Shown here: in pieces, positions 16,621-24,933 of the stretch
How positions within the stretch are numbered: position 1 is the first letter of the stretch
Layout of the letters: each line of letters opens with the position of its first letter
Assembly (NCBI GenBank): GCA_038206235.1
Contig: JBBRBB010000026.1
Location: 1 to 56,420, forward strand
DNA from: JBBRBB01 sp038206235
GTDB taxonomy: Bacteria; Bacteroidota; Bacteroidia; Chitinophagales; Chitinophagaceae
DNA: 56,420 bases
Direction: 5' to 3'
The notes under the pieces: generated by a model
The model's database searches: none
Told to the model about the DNA's origin: nothing
Seen by the model: only the letters and a program-made list of their open reading frames with translations
Position numbers and translations under genes: made by a program

Positions 16621-19527
16621 ATGAATGTATTTGAAAGTCAGTCAAGCGAATTTCGCCGCCGTCATATAGGTCCCAATGAAACGGAAGTAAGCGCTATGCT
16701 AAAAACAATCGGGTTACAAAGCATGTATGAATTGATGGATAAAACGATTCCAGCCGCGATACGAATGAAGCATGAATTGAATCTGCCCGCAGCAATGAGT
16801 GAGCATGAATATTTGCTTCATATAAAAGAAGTATCACTCAAAAACAAAGTGTTTAAAAATTATATTGGGCAGGGTTATTACGATTCCATAATCCCTGCCG
16901 TAATTCAACGAAATGTTTTTGAAAACCCTGGATGGTACACACAGTACACTCCATACCAGGCAGAGATTTCACAGGGTCGTCTTGAAAGCTTACTCAACTT
17001 TCAAACTATGGTGAGTGATTTAACAGGACTACCCCTAACCAATGCATCATTACTCGATGAAGCAACAGCCGCAGCAGAAGCAATGACTATGTTTTTTAAT
17101 ACGCTCAATAGAGACCATGCACATATAAGCAGGGCAAAATTTTTTGTTGATAATGAAGTCTTCCCTCAAACAAAAGATGTAGTTATTACAAGAGCAACAC
17201 CAATTGGCATAGAAATTATTTTCGGCGATTACAAAACTGCAAAGCTTAATGAAAACTATTTCGGCGCATTAATACAATATCCAAATGATAAAGGCTCTAT
17301 TGAAGATTATCGTGATTTTATTGCTCATGCACATGAAGCAGGCGCTTATGTGGTAATGGCTACAGATTTGCTTGTATTAACCTTGCTCACATCTCCGGGT
17401 GAACTTGGTGCGGATGCAGCAATTGGAAACTCACAACGTTTTGGTGTGCCGCTTGGATATGGCGGGCCACATGCAGCATTCTTTACATGCAAAGATGATT
17501 TTAAGCGCGGTATTCCCGGCCGCATTATTGGTGTAAGCATTGATGCGCAGGGAAACCGTGCATTACGTATGGCATTGCAAACAAGAGAGCAGCATATCAA
17601 GAGAGAAAAAGCTACTTCAAATATTTGCACTGCACAGGCCTTGCTTGCAAATATGGCTGCTATGTATGCAGTATATCATGGGCCTGAAGGATTAAAACAA
17701 ATTGCTGAACGTGTTGCTTTGCTTACCCAAACTGTGGCCGAAGCTATTGAAGAGAGAGGCTTTGAGCTTGTATCGCAAAATTTCTTCGACACTATTACAA
17801 TAAAAGTTGATGATATAAAACGCTTCAAAGAAAAAGCAGAACGCCAGCAAATAAATCTTCGCTATTACGATAATAATCACATTGGAATTTCTTTAGATGA
17901 AACTGTTTTCGCAGGAGATTTATTCGACTTGATTAATTGTTTTGAAAATGATGTTGACCCTTTTGCCTTTGATATTGATGAAGATGTTTCACTCAATCAT
18001 ATTCCTTCTTTTGCACAACGAACAACAGAATATTTAACGCATCCTGTATTTAATATACATCGCAGCGAAACGCAAATGATGCGTTACATAAAAATGCTGG
18101 AGAACAAAGACCTTTCACTCAATACCTCCATGATTTCACTTGGCTCCTGCACCATGAAATTAAATGCCGCTGCAGAAATGATTCCTTTAAGCTGGAGTCG
18201 GTGGAGTAAGATGCATCCTTTTACTCCCGCAGATCAAACATTGGGTTATAAACAAATCATTGATGAGTTGTCAAATTATTTATGTGAGCTTACTTCGTTT
18301 GATGCATGCAGCCTGCAGCCCAACAGCGGCGCACAAGGTGAATATGCAGGTTTGCTTACCATTAAAGCTTATCATGAAAGCAGGGGAGAAGCGCATAGAA
18401 ATATAATGCTCATTCCAATTTCTGCACATGGTACTAATCCTGCATCAGCAGTGATGGCCGGGATGAAAGTATTGGTGGTAAAAGCATTGGAGAATGGATA
18501 TATTGATTTGAATGATTTGAAAGCAAAGGCAGAGCAACATGCAAAAGATTTGGCGGGCATCATGATAACTTATCCAAGTACTTATGGAATATATGAAGAA
18601 ACGATAAAAGAAATTACTGATGTGGTTCATCAACAAGGCGGACAGGTTTATATGGATGGCGCCAATATGAATGCGCAGGTAGGCTTAACAGCGCCGGGAT
18701 TAATTGGCGCTGATGTGTGCCATTTGAATCTGCATAAAACATTTTCGATTCCGCATGGAGGTGGTGGCCCGGGAATGGGACCAATATGTGTAAAAAAACA
18801 TCTTGCAAAATTTTTACCGGGACATGTTGCAACAAACGATAAACAACAAACGATAAACGAAAAACAACTACAAACTACAAATGCCGTTTCCGCCGCACCT
18901 TTCGGCTCTGCATCTATCTTGCTTATCAGTTATGGCTATATACGCATGTTAGGTGCAGAAGGAGTAAAGGTTGCAACAGAATATGCTATATTAAATGCAA
19001 ACTATATGAGGGCACGTTTGGAAAATAAATTTGATATTTTATATCTTGGTAATAATGGAACCTGCGCACATGAATTTATTGTTGATTTGCGACCATTTAA
19101 AAAATCTGCAGATGTTGAAGCGGAAGATATAGCCAAGCGTTTAATTGATTATGGCTTTCATGCCCCAACGATGAGCTTCCCCGTACCGGGAACAATTATG
19201 ATTGAGCCTACAGAGAGTGAAGATAAAGCAGAGCTTGACCGCTTTTGTGATGCGTTGCTAAATATTTATGATGAAATACTGGAAATTGAAAATGGCAAGC
19301 TCGATAAAAAAGATAATGTTCTGAAAAACGCACCGCATACACAAAGCATAGTTATAAGTTCTGAATGGAATAAATTGTATTCAAGAGAGCAGGCAGCATT
19401 TCCTTTGTATTACGTAACGCTTAATAAATTTTGGCCGGCAGTGGCAAGAGTGAATAATACGTATGGTGACAGAAATTTAATTTGCACCTGTGAGCCGGTG
19501 AGTTCGTATGCGGAGGAAAGTTTGTAG
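16621..19527 (+). CDS. gcvP: Glycine dehydrogenase (decarboxylating), P-protein
   Basis: A 968-residue single-chain P-protein of the glycine cleavage system, full length for the family (both halves fused). The N-half has FRRRHIGP and GQGYYDSIIPAVI; the C-half has the PLP lysine in NLHKTFSIPHGGGGPGMGP, and GSCTMKLNAAAEM. It decarboxylates glycine and passes the aminomethyl group to the lipoyl arm of GcvH; gcvH/T are not adjacent. Between PGHVA and AVSAAPFGSAS a loop of about 18 residues (TNDKQQTINEKQLQTTN) is encoded by a 7-bp tandem repeat, a few residues longer than in E. coli as I recall that sequence. The TAG stop lies inside a second 7-bp array. Confidence 0.97.
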   Translation: MNVFESQSSEFRRRHIGPNETEVSAMLKTIGLQSMYELMDKTIPAAIRMKHELNLPAAMSEHEYLLHIKEVSLKNKVFKNYIGQGYYDSIIPAVIQRNVFENPGWYTQYTPYQAEISQGRLESLLNFQTMVSDLTGLPLTNASLLDEATAAAEAMTMFFNTLNRDHAHISRAKFFVDNEVFPQTKDVVITRATPIGIEIIFGDYKTAKLNENYFGALIQYPNDKGSIEDYRDFIAHAHEAGAYVVMATDLLVLTLLTSPGELGADAAIGNSQRFGVPLGYGGPHAAFFTCKDDFKRGIPGRIIGVSIDAQGNRALRMALQTREQHIKREKATSNICTAQALLANMAAMYAVYHGPEGLKQIAERVALLTQTVAEAIEERGFELVSQNFFDTITIKVDDIKRFKEKAERQQINLRYYDNNHIGISLDETVFAGDLFDLINCFENDVDPFAFDIDEDVSLNHIPSFAQRTTEYLTHPVFNIHRSETQMMRYIKMLENKDLSLNTSMISLGSCTMKLNAAAEMIPLSWSRWSKMHPFTPADQTLGYKQIIDELSNYLCELTSFDACSLQPNSGAQGEYAGLLTIKAYHESRGEAHRNIMLIPISAHGTNPASAVMAGMKVLVVKALENGYIDLNDLKAKAEQHAKDLAGIMITYPSTYGIYEETIKEITDVVHQQGGQVYMDGANMNAQVGLTAPGLIGADVCHLNLHKTFSIPHGGGGPGMGPICVKKHLAKFLPGHVATNDKQQTINEKQLQTTNAVSAAPFGSASILLISYGYIRMLGAEGVKVATEYAILNANYMRARLENKFDILYLGNNGTCAHEFIVDLRPFKKSADVEAEDIAKRLIDYGFHAPTMSFPVPGTIMIEPTESEDKAELDRFCDALLNIYDEILEIENGKLDKKDNVLKNAPHTQSIVISSEWNKLYSREQAAFPLYYVTLNKFWPAVARVNNTYGDRNLICTCEPVSSYAEESL
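18831..18879 (+). repeat. In-frame 7-bp-period array inside gcvP
   Basis: Seven heptamers: AACAAAC, GATAAAC, again AACAAAC, again GATAAAC, then GAAAAAC and two AACTACA. They encode the loop T-N-D-K-Q-Q-T-I-N-E-K-Q-L-Q-T-T-N. Composition (A/C only apart from G at unit starts and a few T) is unlike the flanking codons. Confidence 0.85.
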
Positions 19528-19597
19528 TTTATAGTTTGTGGTTGTAGTTGTAGCAGCACTGCTTATTCACTGTTTACCGTTTACTGTTACTGTTTAC
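19519..19597. repeat. 7-bp-period array shared by the 3' ends of gcvP and the GNAT gene
   Basis: Heptamers of the type AGTTTAT/AGTTTGT drift into shortened units (GTTGTA) and then into ACTGTTT/ACCGTTT units. The array carries the gcvP stop (TAG, 19525-19527) and, read on the minus strand, the last codons and stop of the GNAT gene (CKQ-stop, ending 19587). Confidence 0.75.
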
Positions 19598-20039
19598 ATC
19601 TCACGTTTTTTTCCCATTCCTCAAAAGTTAATTCAAATCTTGTTTCGCCATTGGGTTGTTTGCATGCATGCTTCCAGCCTGCATTTTGATAAAATTTTTC
19701 TGCTCTTGTATTTGCGCTTGTGCTGAGCCATACTTTTTCTTTTGTTTGATTAAAATACCATTCAAGCATTATATCATGCAATTTTTTTCCAATTCCTTTT
19801 CCTTCATATTCAGGCATTACAAATAAAGCCCAGATATTATCTTCTTTTAAATCTGCAATGGCAAAACCAGCAATAGTGTTATCTGTTTCGCATACCCACC
19901 CTTTTCCGCGAAGCGTTAAATATTCTTCGCAATCTTTATCGGTAACTAATGCGGGATTAGAAAGTACATTTTCTTTTACTAAATGTCTTACTATTTGTAT
20001 TTGTGGAATATCAGTGATTTGTGCTTCTCTAAAAATCAT
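19587..20039 (-). CDS. GNAT-family N-acetyltransferase
   Basis: A 150-residue protein. MIFREAQITDIPQIQIVR is the usual GNAT opening, followed by GFAIADL, IWALFVMPEYEGKGIGKKLH (the Q/R-x-x-G-x-G/A acetyl-CoA motif as E-G-K-G-I-G-K) and KVWLSTSANTRAEKFYQNAGW. The acceptor is unknown. Its ATG overlaps the TGA of the disrupted gene upstream (ATGA at 20036-20039), showing an old two-gene operon. The last residues are encoded by a 7-bp array shared with gcvP. Confidence 0.88.
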   Translation of the reverse strand: MIFREAQITDIPQIQIVRHLVKENVLSNPALVTDKDCEEYLTLRGKGWVCETDNTIAGFAIADLKEDNIWALFVMPEYEGKGIGKKLHDIMLEWYFNQTKEKVWLSTSANTRAEKFYQNAGWKHACKQPNGETRFELTFEEWEKNVRCKQ

Positions 20040-20772
20040 TTGTTAGACTTTTGTTTGATAGTAAAAATATGAGTCATTAAAGTCATGTCGCTAACTCTGT
20101 AAAGCGAAGAAAATAATTTTACTTTATTGTCGGTGATAAATTCAAAACTGTTTAAGCGATATAAAATTGAGTCCTCAAGGTTACATTGGAAAAATAAAAA
20201 ACATCTCTTTCAGTAGTAAAGAATTCGTTTTCCATCTTCCATATTTATTAGCTGAATTGAAATAATCAGATTCACATTTGTCTGAAATAATTGGATAAGA
20301 TGCAAAGTATAAGACCCACTCCGTTTATTTCATAGAAAGGATTTATGTTGTATTTCGTTTCTATAACTGTAGCTGATGATGTTAAGTCAAAGTCCTCTCC
20401 ATTCATTTTGAAAGTTTCAAGTAATCCTTTCGTCAGCAAACGATAATCGTTTAATATTTCAGGTGTAGAAATGATTTCAGGAACATTGTTGTCTGAAACA
20501 ACTAGCTGGCTTTTAAACAGCTTTGAATTATCAATTGAATCTCTTGTAGAAAAACTTGTCATTAAAATTGCTTTAGCATTTTGTTTATCGTTGTGAAAAG
20601 TAATTTCAGAAATGTAGGTGCTTAGTCCGAATCGCTTTAGTTCTCTATCAAAAATCAGTGTATCATTCTCTTTGAAATTATTCAGTGAAGTTGTTGAATA
20701 GCGAATTCGGGTAAATGTTGCATACAACCTGTTTGTTGAATGTCCTACGGTATAAATTATTGGTCTTTCCAT
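20036..20772 (-). pseudogene. Double hot-dog (LnmK-like) protein gene, broken by about three frameshifts
   Basis: The ATG at 20772 opens MERPIIYTVGHSTNRLYATF, and the first frame runs to a TGA at 20272. Continuation lies in other frames: WVLYFASYPIISDKCESDYF (after a shift near 20315-20322), then FTTERDVFYFSNVTL (shift near 20209-20240), then EDSILYRLNSFEFITDNKV and onward to KQKSNK-stop at 20036 (shift near 20171-20184). Joined, they give roughly 245 residues with two hot-dog-like halves; NDTLIFDRELKRFG and DVFYFSNVTLEDS recall LnmK/Pnap_2097-type acyl-CoA proteins, from memory. The terminal TGA overlaps the GNAT ATG, which a random frame would not do. The enzyme is probably lost. Confidence 0.7.
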
Positions 20773-21029
20773 TTTACTATTATTGGCTTGTCAAAGGTAG
20801 ATTTTTGTGGTTAAGTTTTCGAGTTAGCAGTGCCGCCATAGTATCACTTACAACATGCAATTGAAATGAATAGCGCTGTGACTAAAATAAACCAATTCTA
20901 TTTAAGCAAAAATAAGTTTAGGATAATCTAAGTATTAGAAACTGTTTAAATTTAGTCTGCAACTTTGATTTTAGAAAGCTTACTAATAAGTTACCAGATT
21001 ATATTTCTGTAAATAGCTGTGTTAGATTT
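20773..21029. other. Non-coding gap between lgt and the broken hot-dog gene
   Basis: 257 bp upstream of the hot-dog gene and downstream of lgt, both on the minus strand. It presumably holds the promoter of the broken gene. I see no hairpin with a T-run, no repeat array and no open frame of note. Confidence 0.5.
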
Positions 21030-22322
21030 TCAAGCTGCCTTTTTATAATCATAAATTTTAAATCGCGGTGAATACCACAGTAAAAAGATACCTGTAATAA
21101 TTAAAAGCACTGAAATAATTTCTGCCTGTGTGGGATGAAATCCAAAAATATCGTATGTAGTATTTACACGAATTTTTTCTATAAAAAATCTTTCTATTCC
21201 ATTTAAAATAAGATAGAATCCAAAAAATTTACCAGGTGTTTTAAATCTCTTTCTTACACTCCACAACAGGCCAAAAAGCAATAAGCATACAATTGTTTCA
21301 TACAACGAAGTAGGAAAAACAGGAATGGGTAAATAGGTGCAATAATTATCCCATGTGCAGTTAGAAAGATGCACCCCAACATTATTTACATTATGCGGAA
21401 AAGCATAAGCAAACAACCAATCCGGCAGACCCAAAAAAGGTTTTGCAGCAGCATGCTGCGCCGCCGGCACAGAGCCGAATTGCTCAATATAAAATTGACT
21501 ATGCAAATTAAGGGTGTCGCTGAATTGCGCCGGTACAGCGGGTATTGCATTGCCTGCCACATCACTTATGTAAGCGCTGTTTAAAATTCCCCAGTCTCCA
21601 TCACCGGAAACCTGGCAGCCCAATCTTCCTACACCATAAGCAAGCATTAAAGAGGGCGCTGCTGCATCGGCAACATCAATAAACCGGATACCTGTTTTTT
21701 TAAAATAATACCAAAGAGTAAAAATGGCAACAATAAGACCTCCATAAAAAGTGAGTCCGCTGGGTGAAAACAAATTACCGATTGGGTCTTGTATAAAACG
21801 GTCCCAATTTTCAAGATTATCAAAAATTTTAGCGCCAATAAAACCACCGGCAGCAGCAATTATTACAATATCTCCAACCCGGTCACTGGGCCAAATTCTT
21901 ATTATTCTTTTTTCAGCCTGCGGCAGCTTTTTCTTATTTTTCTCCCACCATTTTAGCCCGGCAAAAAATAATCCTGTTAACACACCGGCAAGTAAATGTC
22001 CGCGACCTGAAAAAATAAAACCCTGCGGATCTTCCAGTGCATCTTTTATAAAAAATATTCCGAGTATTTTGTATCCTAAAATAAATCCTAATAAAAAGTT
22101 TACCAGTAATTCTGCAACGCTTGCGGGTTTACCCACAGTAATGATAATTTCTTTATAAGTGAAAATACCGGCTGCCTGTTTTCGTTTCAATTCTTTTATT
22201 AAAAAAAATGCGGCAAGAAGAAATGAAATAGCTACCAGTAATCCAAATGAATTAATAATCTTAAAAGCGGGAATATTGATGCCAAAAAGGTCTTTGAATG
22301 CGTAGTATAAATTGGGGTACAT
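21030..22322 (-). CDS. lgt: Prolipoprotein diacylglyceryl transferase, copy 1
   Basis: A 430-residue polytopic inner-membrane enzyme that transfers diacylglycerol to the lipobox Cys of prolipoproteins. Family landmarks are SGLTFYGGL (about 180), the signature GRLGCQVSGDGDWG (about 233-246), and IERFFIEKIRVN with FHPTQAEIIS at the end. It is longer than the E. coli enzyme (291) through an N-terminal segment before the first conserved helix and an insert of about 70 residues after GDGDWG. A second copy at 31824 lacks part of that insert. It is a single gene with a divergent-free upstream gap to the bacilliredoxin gene. Confidence 0.93.
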   Translation of the reverse strand: MYPNLYYAFKDLFGINIPAFKIINSFGLLVAISFLLAAFFLIKELKRKQAAGIFTYKEIIITVGKPASVAELLVNFLLGFILGYKILGIFFIKDALEDPQGFIFSGRGHLLAGVLTGLFFAGLKWWEKNKKKLPQAEKRIIRIWPSDRVGDIVIIAAAGGFIGAKIFDNLENWDRFIQDPIGNLFSPSGLTFYGGLIVAIFTLWYYFKKTGIRFIDVADAAAPSLMLAYGVGRLGCQVSGDGDWGILNSAYISDVAGNAIPAVPAQFSDTLNLHSQFYIEQFGSVPAAQHAAAKPFLGLPDWLFAYAFPHNVNNVGVHLSNCTWDNYCTYLPIPVFPTSLYETIVCLLLFGLLWSVRKRFKTPGKFFGFYLILNGIERFFIEKIRVNTTYDIFGFHPTQAEIISVLLIITGIFLLWYSPRFKIYDYKKAA

Positions 22323-22447
22323 TCTTTCAGTAGTTCAATTTTGTGCAATGATACTTAAAAGAAGTTAGATGTCCATAGAACACTTGTTAGCTTTGAGTAA
22401 AACAAATAATTCTATTCTCTCTTTTTTAATTTCTTTTTAAAAGAGAT

Positions 22448-22861
22448 TCAGCAATATTCATTAAAAGCAGAGATAAGATTCTGCGTTATTACAGTTGCGG
22501 GCCTGCTCTCTATTTGGTGGCGCTCTATTATATGTACGAGTTCTCCATTTTTAAATAATGCAATGGAAGGAGATGAGGAAGGATAAGGCAACAAATGCTC
22601 CCGAACTTTTTTTACGGCATCAACATCGAATCCTGCAAAGGCAGTAGTTAAGTGGTCTGGTTTTTTCACTGCAGTATTTACTGCCATTACCACTGCAGGT
22701 CTTGCGCTGCCTGCTGCACAGCCGCAGATTGAATTTATCATCACCAGTGTGGTGCCCTCTTTTTGCAGCGCCTCATCTACTTGTGATGAGGTTAATAATT
22801 CATCAAAACCATTTTCAGTTAATTCAGCCTTCATCGGCATTACTATTTCTCCCGGATACAT
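22448..22861 (-). CDS. BrxA/BrxB-family bacilliredoxin
   Basis: A 137-residue protein with MYPGEIVMPM at the start, the active-site motif SICGCAAGSARP (CGC) near residue 47, and HLLPYPSSSPSIALFKNGELVHIIERH. The family (YphP/YqiW, DUF1094) has a thioredoxin-like fold and reduces mixed disulfides with bacillithiol or similar thiols. It ends 125 bp before lgt and faces an upstream 407-bp gap. Cytoplasmic, stand-alone. Confidence 0.92.
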   Translation of the reverse strand: MYPGEIVMPMKAELTENGFDELLTSSQVDEALQKEGTTLVMINSICGCAAGSARPAVVMAVNTAVKKPDHLTTAFAGFDVDAVKKVREHLLPYPSSSPSIALFKNGELVHIIERHQIESRPATVITQNLISAFNEYC

Positions 22862-23268
22862 TTTTTTGTTTTAGAATTTGATGCAAAAATAATTCCCAAA
22901 AGTTTATTGACTGAAAATTCTTTAAGATCATCTCTATGATTAAACTAAATTGGCTAAAGCCCGGTATTGGGTTTTGTTCGTGAGGACTCTTGCAGAGAAT
23001 TTCGTACCCCTATGAAACCCTTATTTGATAAATGTTTTAGCTTAATATGATAAAGCTTATTGGGGCAATAATGAATTATTCCATGCAATTTAAACCGTAA
23101 AGAAATAAATATGTAAACGAAGTCATTATGACATTAATGAAATTTTTTTGCACATGGTTTGTCAGAAAAATCTGCAAAAATTTCTTCATCAAACAAAATA
23201 ATTGTATTGGTATTTGATTTGCTCTTTTGAATGCATACAAATTTTTAAACTAATAAAATTTTATAATT
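22862..23268. other. Divergent intergenic region, bacilliredoxin / hsp20
   Basis: 407 bp carrying the upstream regions of two divergent stress-related genes. It is AT-rich with no open frame worth calling and no long inverted repeat. TA-rich and TTTG-rich stretches near 23200-23235 could host a Bacteroidota-type promoter for hsp20, but I cannot place it convincingly. Confidence 0.45.
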
Positions 23269-23694
23269 ATGACACTCGTAAAAAGAAATTACAAAACCAT
23301 TGACAATTTGTTCGATGAGTTTTTTCAGAATTTTCCGCCGGTTTGGAGAAAGGAAAACGCATGGAATGTTCCGCCTGTAAACATTCATGAAACAACTGAT
23401 GCTTTTCATCTTGAGCTGGTAGCTCCGGGTTTAAAGAAAGAAGATTTCAAAGTGAGTCTTGAGCACGGTCAGCTCACCATAAGCTATGAAAAGAAAACGG
23501 AAAATGAATTGAATAATGATTACAAAACTCATCGCAGGGAATTCGGCACAGTAAGCTTCAAACGCAGCTTTACAGTAGATGATAAAATTGTAGCTGATAA
23601 AATTGAGGCAAGATATGAGAATGGTGTGCTGAAGCTTTTACTTCCTAAAAAAGAAGAGGTAAAAGTATTGCCAAAAGAAATTACCATTCAGTAA
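23269..23694 (+). CDS. Hsp20/alpha-crystallin small heat-shock protein
   Basis: A 141-residue protein: N-arm with DNLFDEFFQNFPPVW, then the alpha-crystallin domain from VNIHETTDAFHLELVAPGLKKEDFKV through FKRSFTVDD and ARYENGVLKLLLPK, which contains the A-x-x-x-n-GVL signature. The C-terminal anchor is KVLPKEITIQ; the usual I-x-I/V appears as ITIQ. It acts as an ATP-independent holdase against unfolded proteins. It has its own strong terminator at 23734. Confidence 0.93.
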   Translation: MTLVKRNYKTIDNLFDEFFQNFPPVWRKENAWNVPPVNIHETTDAFHLELVAPGLKKEDFKVSLEHGQLTISYEKKTENELNNDYKTHRREFGTVSFKRSFTVDDKIVADKIEARYENGVLKLLLPKKEEVKVLPKEITIQ

Positions 23695-23733
23695 TAACGA
23701 AATACTATAATGGCAAACAGTTAATTAAATTAG

Positions 23734-23760
23734 GCCCGCTTGTTTTCAGGCGGGCTTTTT
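23734..23760 (+). terminator. Rho-independent terminator of hsp20
   Basis: GCCCGC (23734) TTGTTTTCAG GCGGGC (23750) followed by TTTTT at 23756-23760. Confidence 0.9.
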
Positions 23761-23968
23761 ATTTCTTATATTCAGCAAAAAAATAAAACAAAAAATAATT
23801 GAATTAAGGAGAAAAGTAATTTTATAAAAATCAAGTTGAGTGATTAATAACAACGTTAAATTATCATCAAACAAAATATCATCTTCATTCATGTAAAAAT
23901 TATAAACATCTTCTTTGCTTACTTTGTGCAGTTATAATAATTATCAGAAAAAAATTATAAGTAATTCA

Positions 23969-24829
23969 ATGAAAAAAATAATCCTTGGCTTTTTAACAAT
24001 CGTTTCGGCGAATAAAAGTTTTCCTCAAGCTGCTCTTGAAAAAACGTTACTATGGCAGGTAACTGGCCCGGGCATTCAACAGCCTTCCTATCTCTACGGC
24101 ACAATACATGTTCTGTGTATGAACGATTTGGTGGTTGATTCAATTATCACTGAAAAATTTAACAGCACTCAACAATTGTTTCTTGAGCTGGATATGGATG
24201 ATATGAAAACACTTACCGGCGCTATGCAGGGAATGATGATGAAAGATAATATAACGCTCCATGATTTGCTTGATAAAGAAATATATGATACCGTTGCTGC
24301 CAACTTTGAAGAACTTACAAAAATTCCGTTTGCATTTGTAAGCAGAATAAAACCTATGATGGCAATGTCTTTTATTTTTCCAGCAATATTGGGTTGTGAG
24401 CCTGAAGCATGGGAACAGAAGCTTGTGCAAATGGCAAAGGAAAAAAATATTCCTGTAAACGGATTGGAAACAGTGCAGCAGCAAATTGATGTACTCGACA
24501 GTATTCCTTTAAAGATACAGGCAGATATGCTTGCAAAGTCATTAAAAGATGTGGACAGCTTAAAACAATCGTTTAATCAAATGCTTGAATTATATAAAAC
24601 AAAAGATATTGATTCGCTTTATAAACAAACAGAATCTGAAGAAGACTTTTCTGAATACGAAGGTGTTTTAATACAGGAGCGAAATTCCAACTGGGTTTCA
24701 AAAATTATATCAGAAGCTATTCGAAAGCCCACATTTTTTGCCTTTGGTGCTGCGCATTTAGCCGGTGAATATGGAGTAATAAATTTATTAAGGGATAAAG
24801 GATATACTGTAACGGCAGTGATATATTAA
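23969..24829 (+). CDS. TraB/GumN-family exported protein
   Basis: A protein of 286 residues from ATG 23969 (MKKIILGFLTIVSANKSFPQ, a signal peptide); the frame extends to 23915 without sense. LLWQVTGPGIQQPSYLYGTIHV is the typical opening with the first G-x-x-H, and FFAFGAAHLAGEYGVINLL carries the second (GAAHL) near the end. The family resembles the TIKI metalloproteases, so the two GxxH/GAAH motifs and Glu in ELDMDD may bind metal. Substrate unknown. It ends just before a 7-bp array and a bidirectional terminator. Confidence 0.88.
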   Translation: MKKIILGFLTIVSANKSFPQAALEKTLLWQVTGPGIQQPSYLYGTIHVLCMNDLVVDSIITEKFNSTQQLFLELDMDDMKTLTGAMQGMMMKDNITLHDLLDKEIYDTVAANFEELTKIPFAFVSRIKPMMAMSFIFPAILGCEPEAWEQKLVQMAKEKNIPVNGLETVQQQIDVLDSIPLKIQADMLAKSLKDVDSLKQSFNQMLELYKTKDIDSLYKQTESEEDFSEYEGVLIQERNSNWVSKIISEAIRKPTFFAFGAAHLAGEYGVINLLRDKGYTVTAVIY

Positions 24830-24833
24830 TTTA

Positions 24834-24863
24834 GGTATCAGCTATCAGCCTTCAGGTATCAGG
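24834..24863. repeat. 7-bp-period array after the TraB/GumN gene
   Basis: Heptamers GGTATCA, GCTATCA, GCCTTCA and GGTATCA plus GG, starting 5 bp after the stop. They share G-x-x-x-TCA. Confidence 0.8.
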
Positions 24864-24870
24864 AAAAAAT

Positions 24871-24902
24871 AAAAGCTGCGTTTTTTTTGAACGCAGCTTT
24901 TA
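24871..24902. terminator. Bidirectional terminator between TraB/GumN and htrA
   Basis: AAAAGCTGCGTT (24871) TTTTTTG AACGCAGCTTTT (24890) is a perfect 12-bp stem with A/T flanks, able to terminate from both sides. Confidence 0.9.
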
Positions 24903-24933
24903 ATTAATTTTATGTTTAGAAATCAATTTCGCA

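Noticed and set aside
20731..20772. DUF488-like opening (IYTVGHST) of the broken gene
   Set aside because: The rest of the protein does not match DUF488; the hot-dog reading explains more of the sequence.
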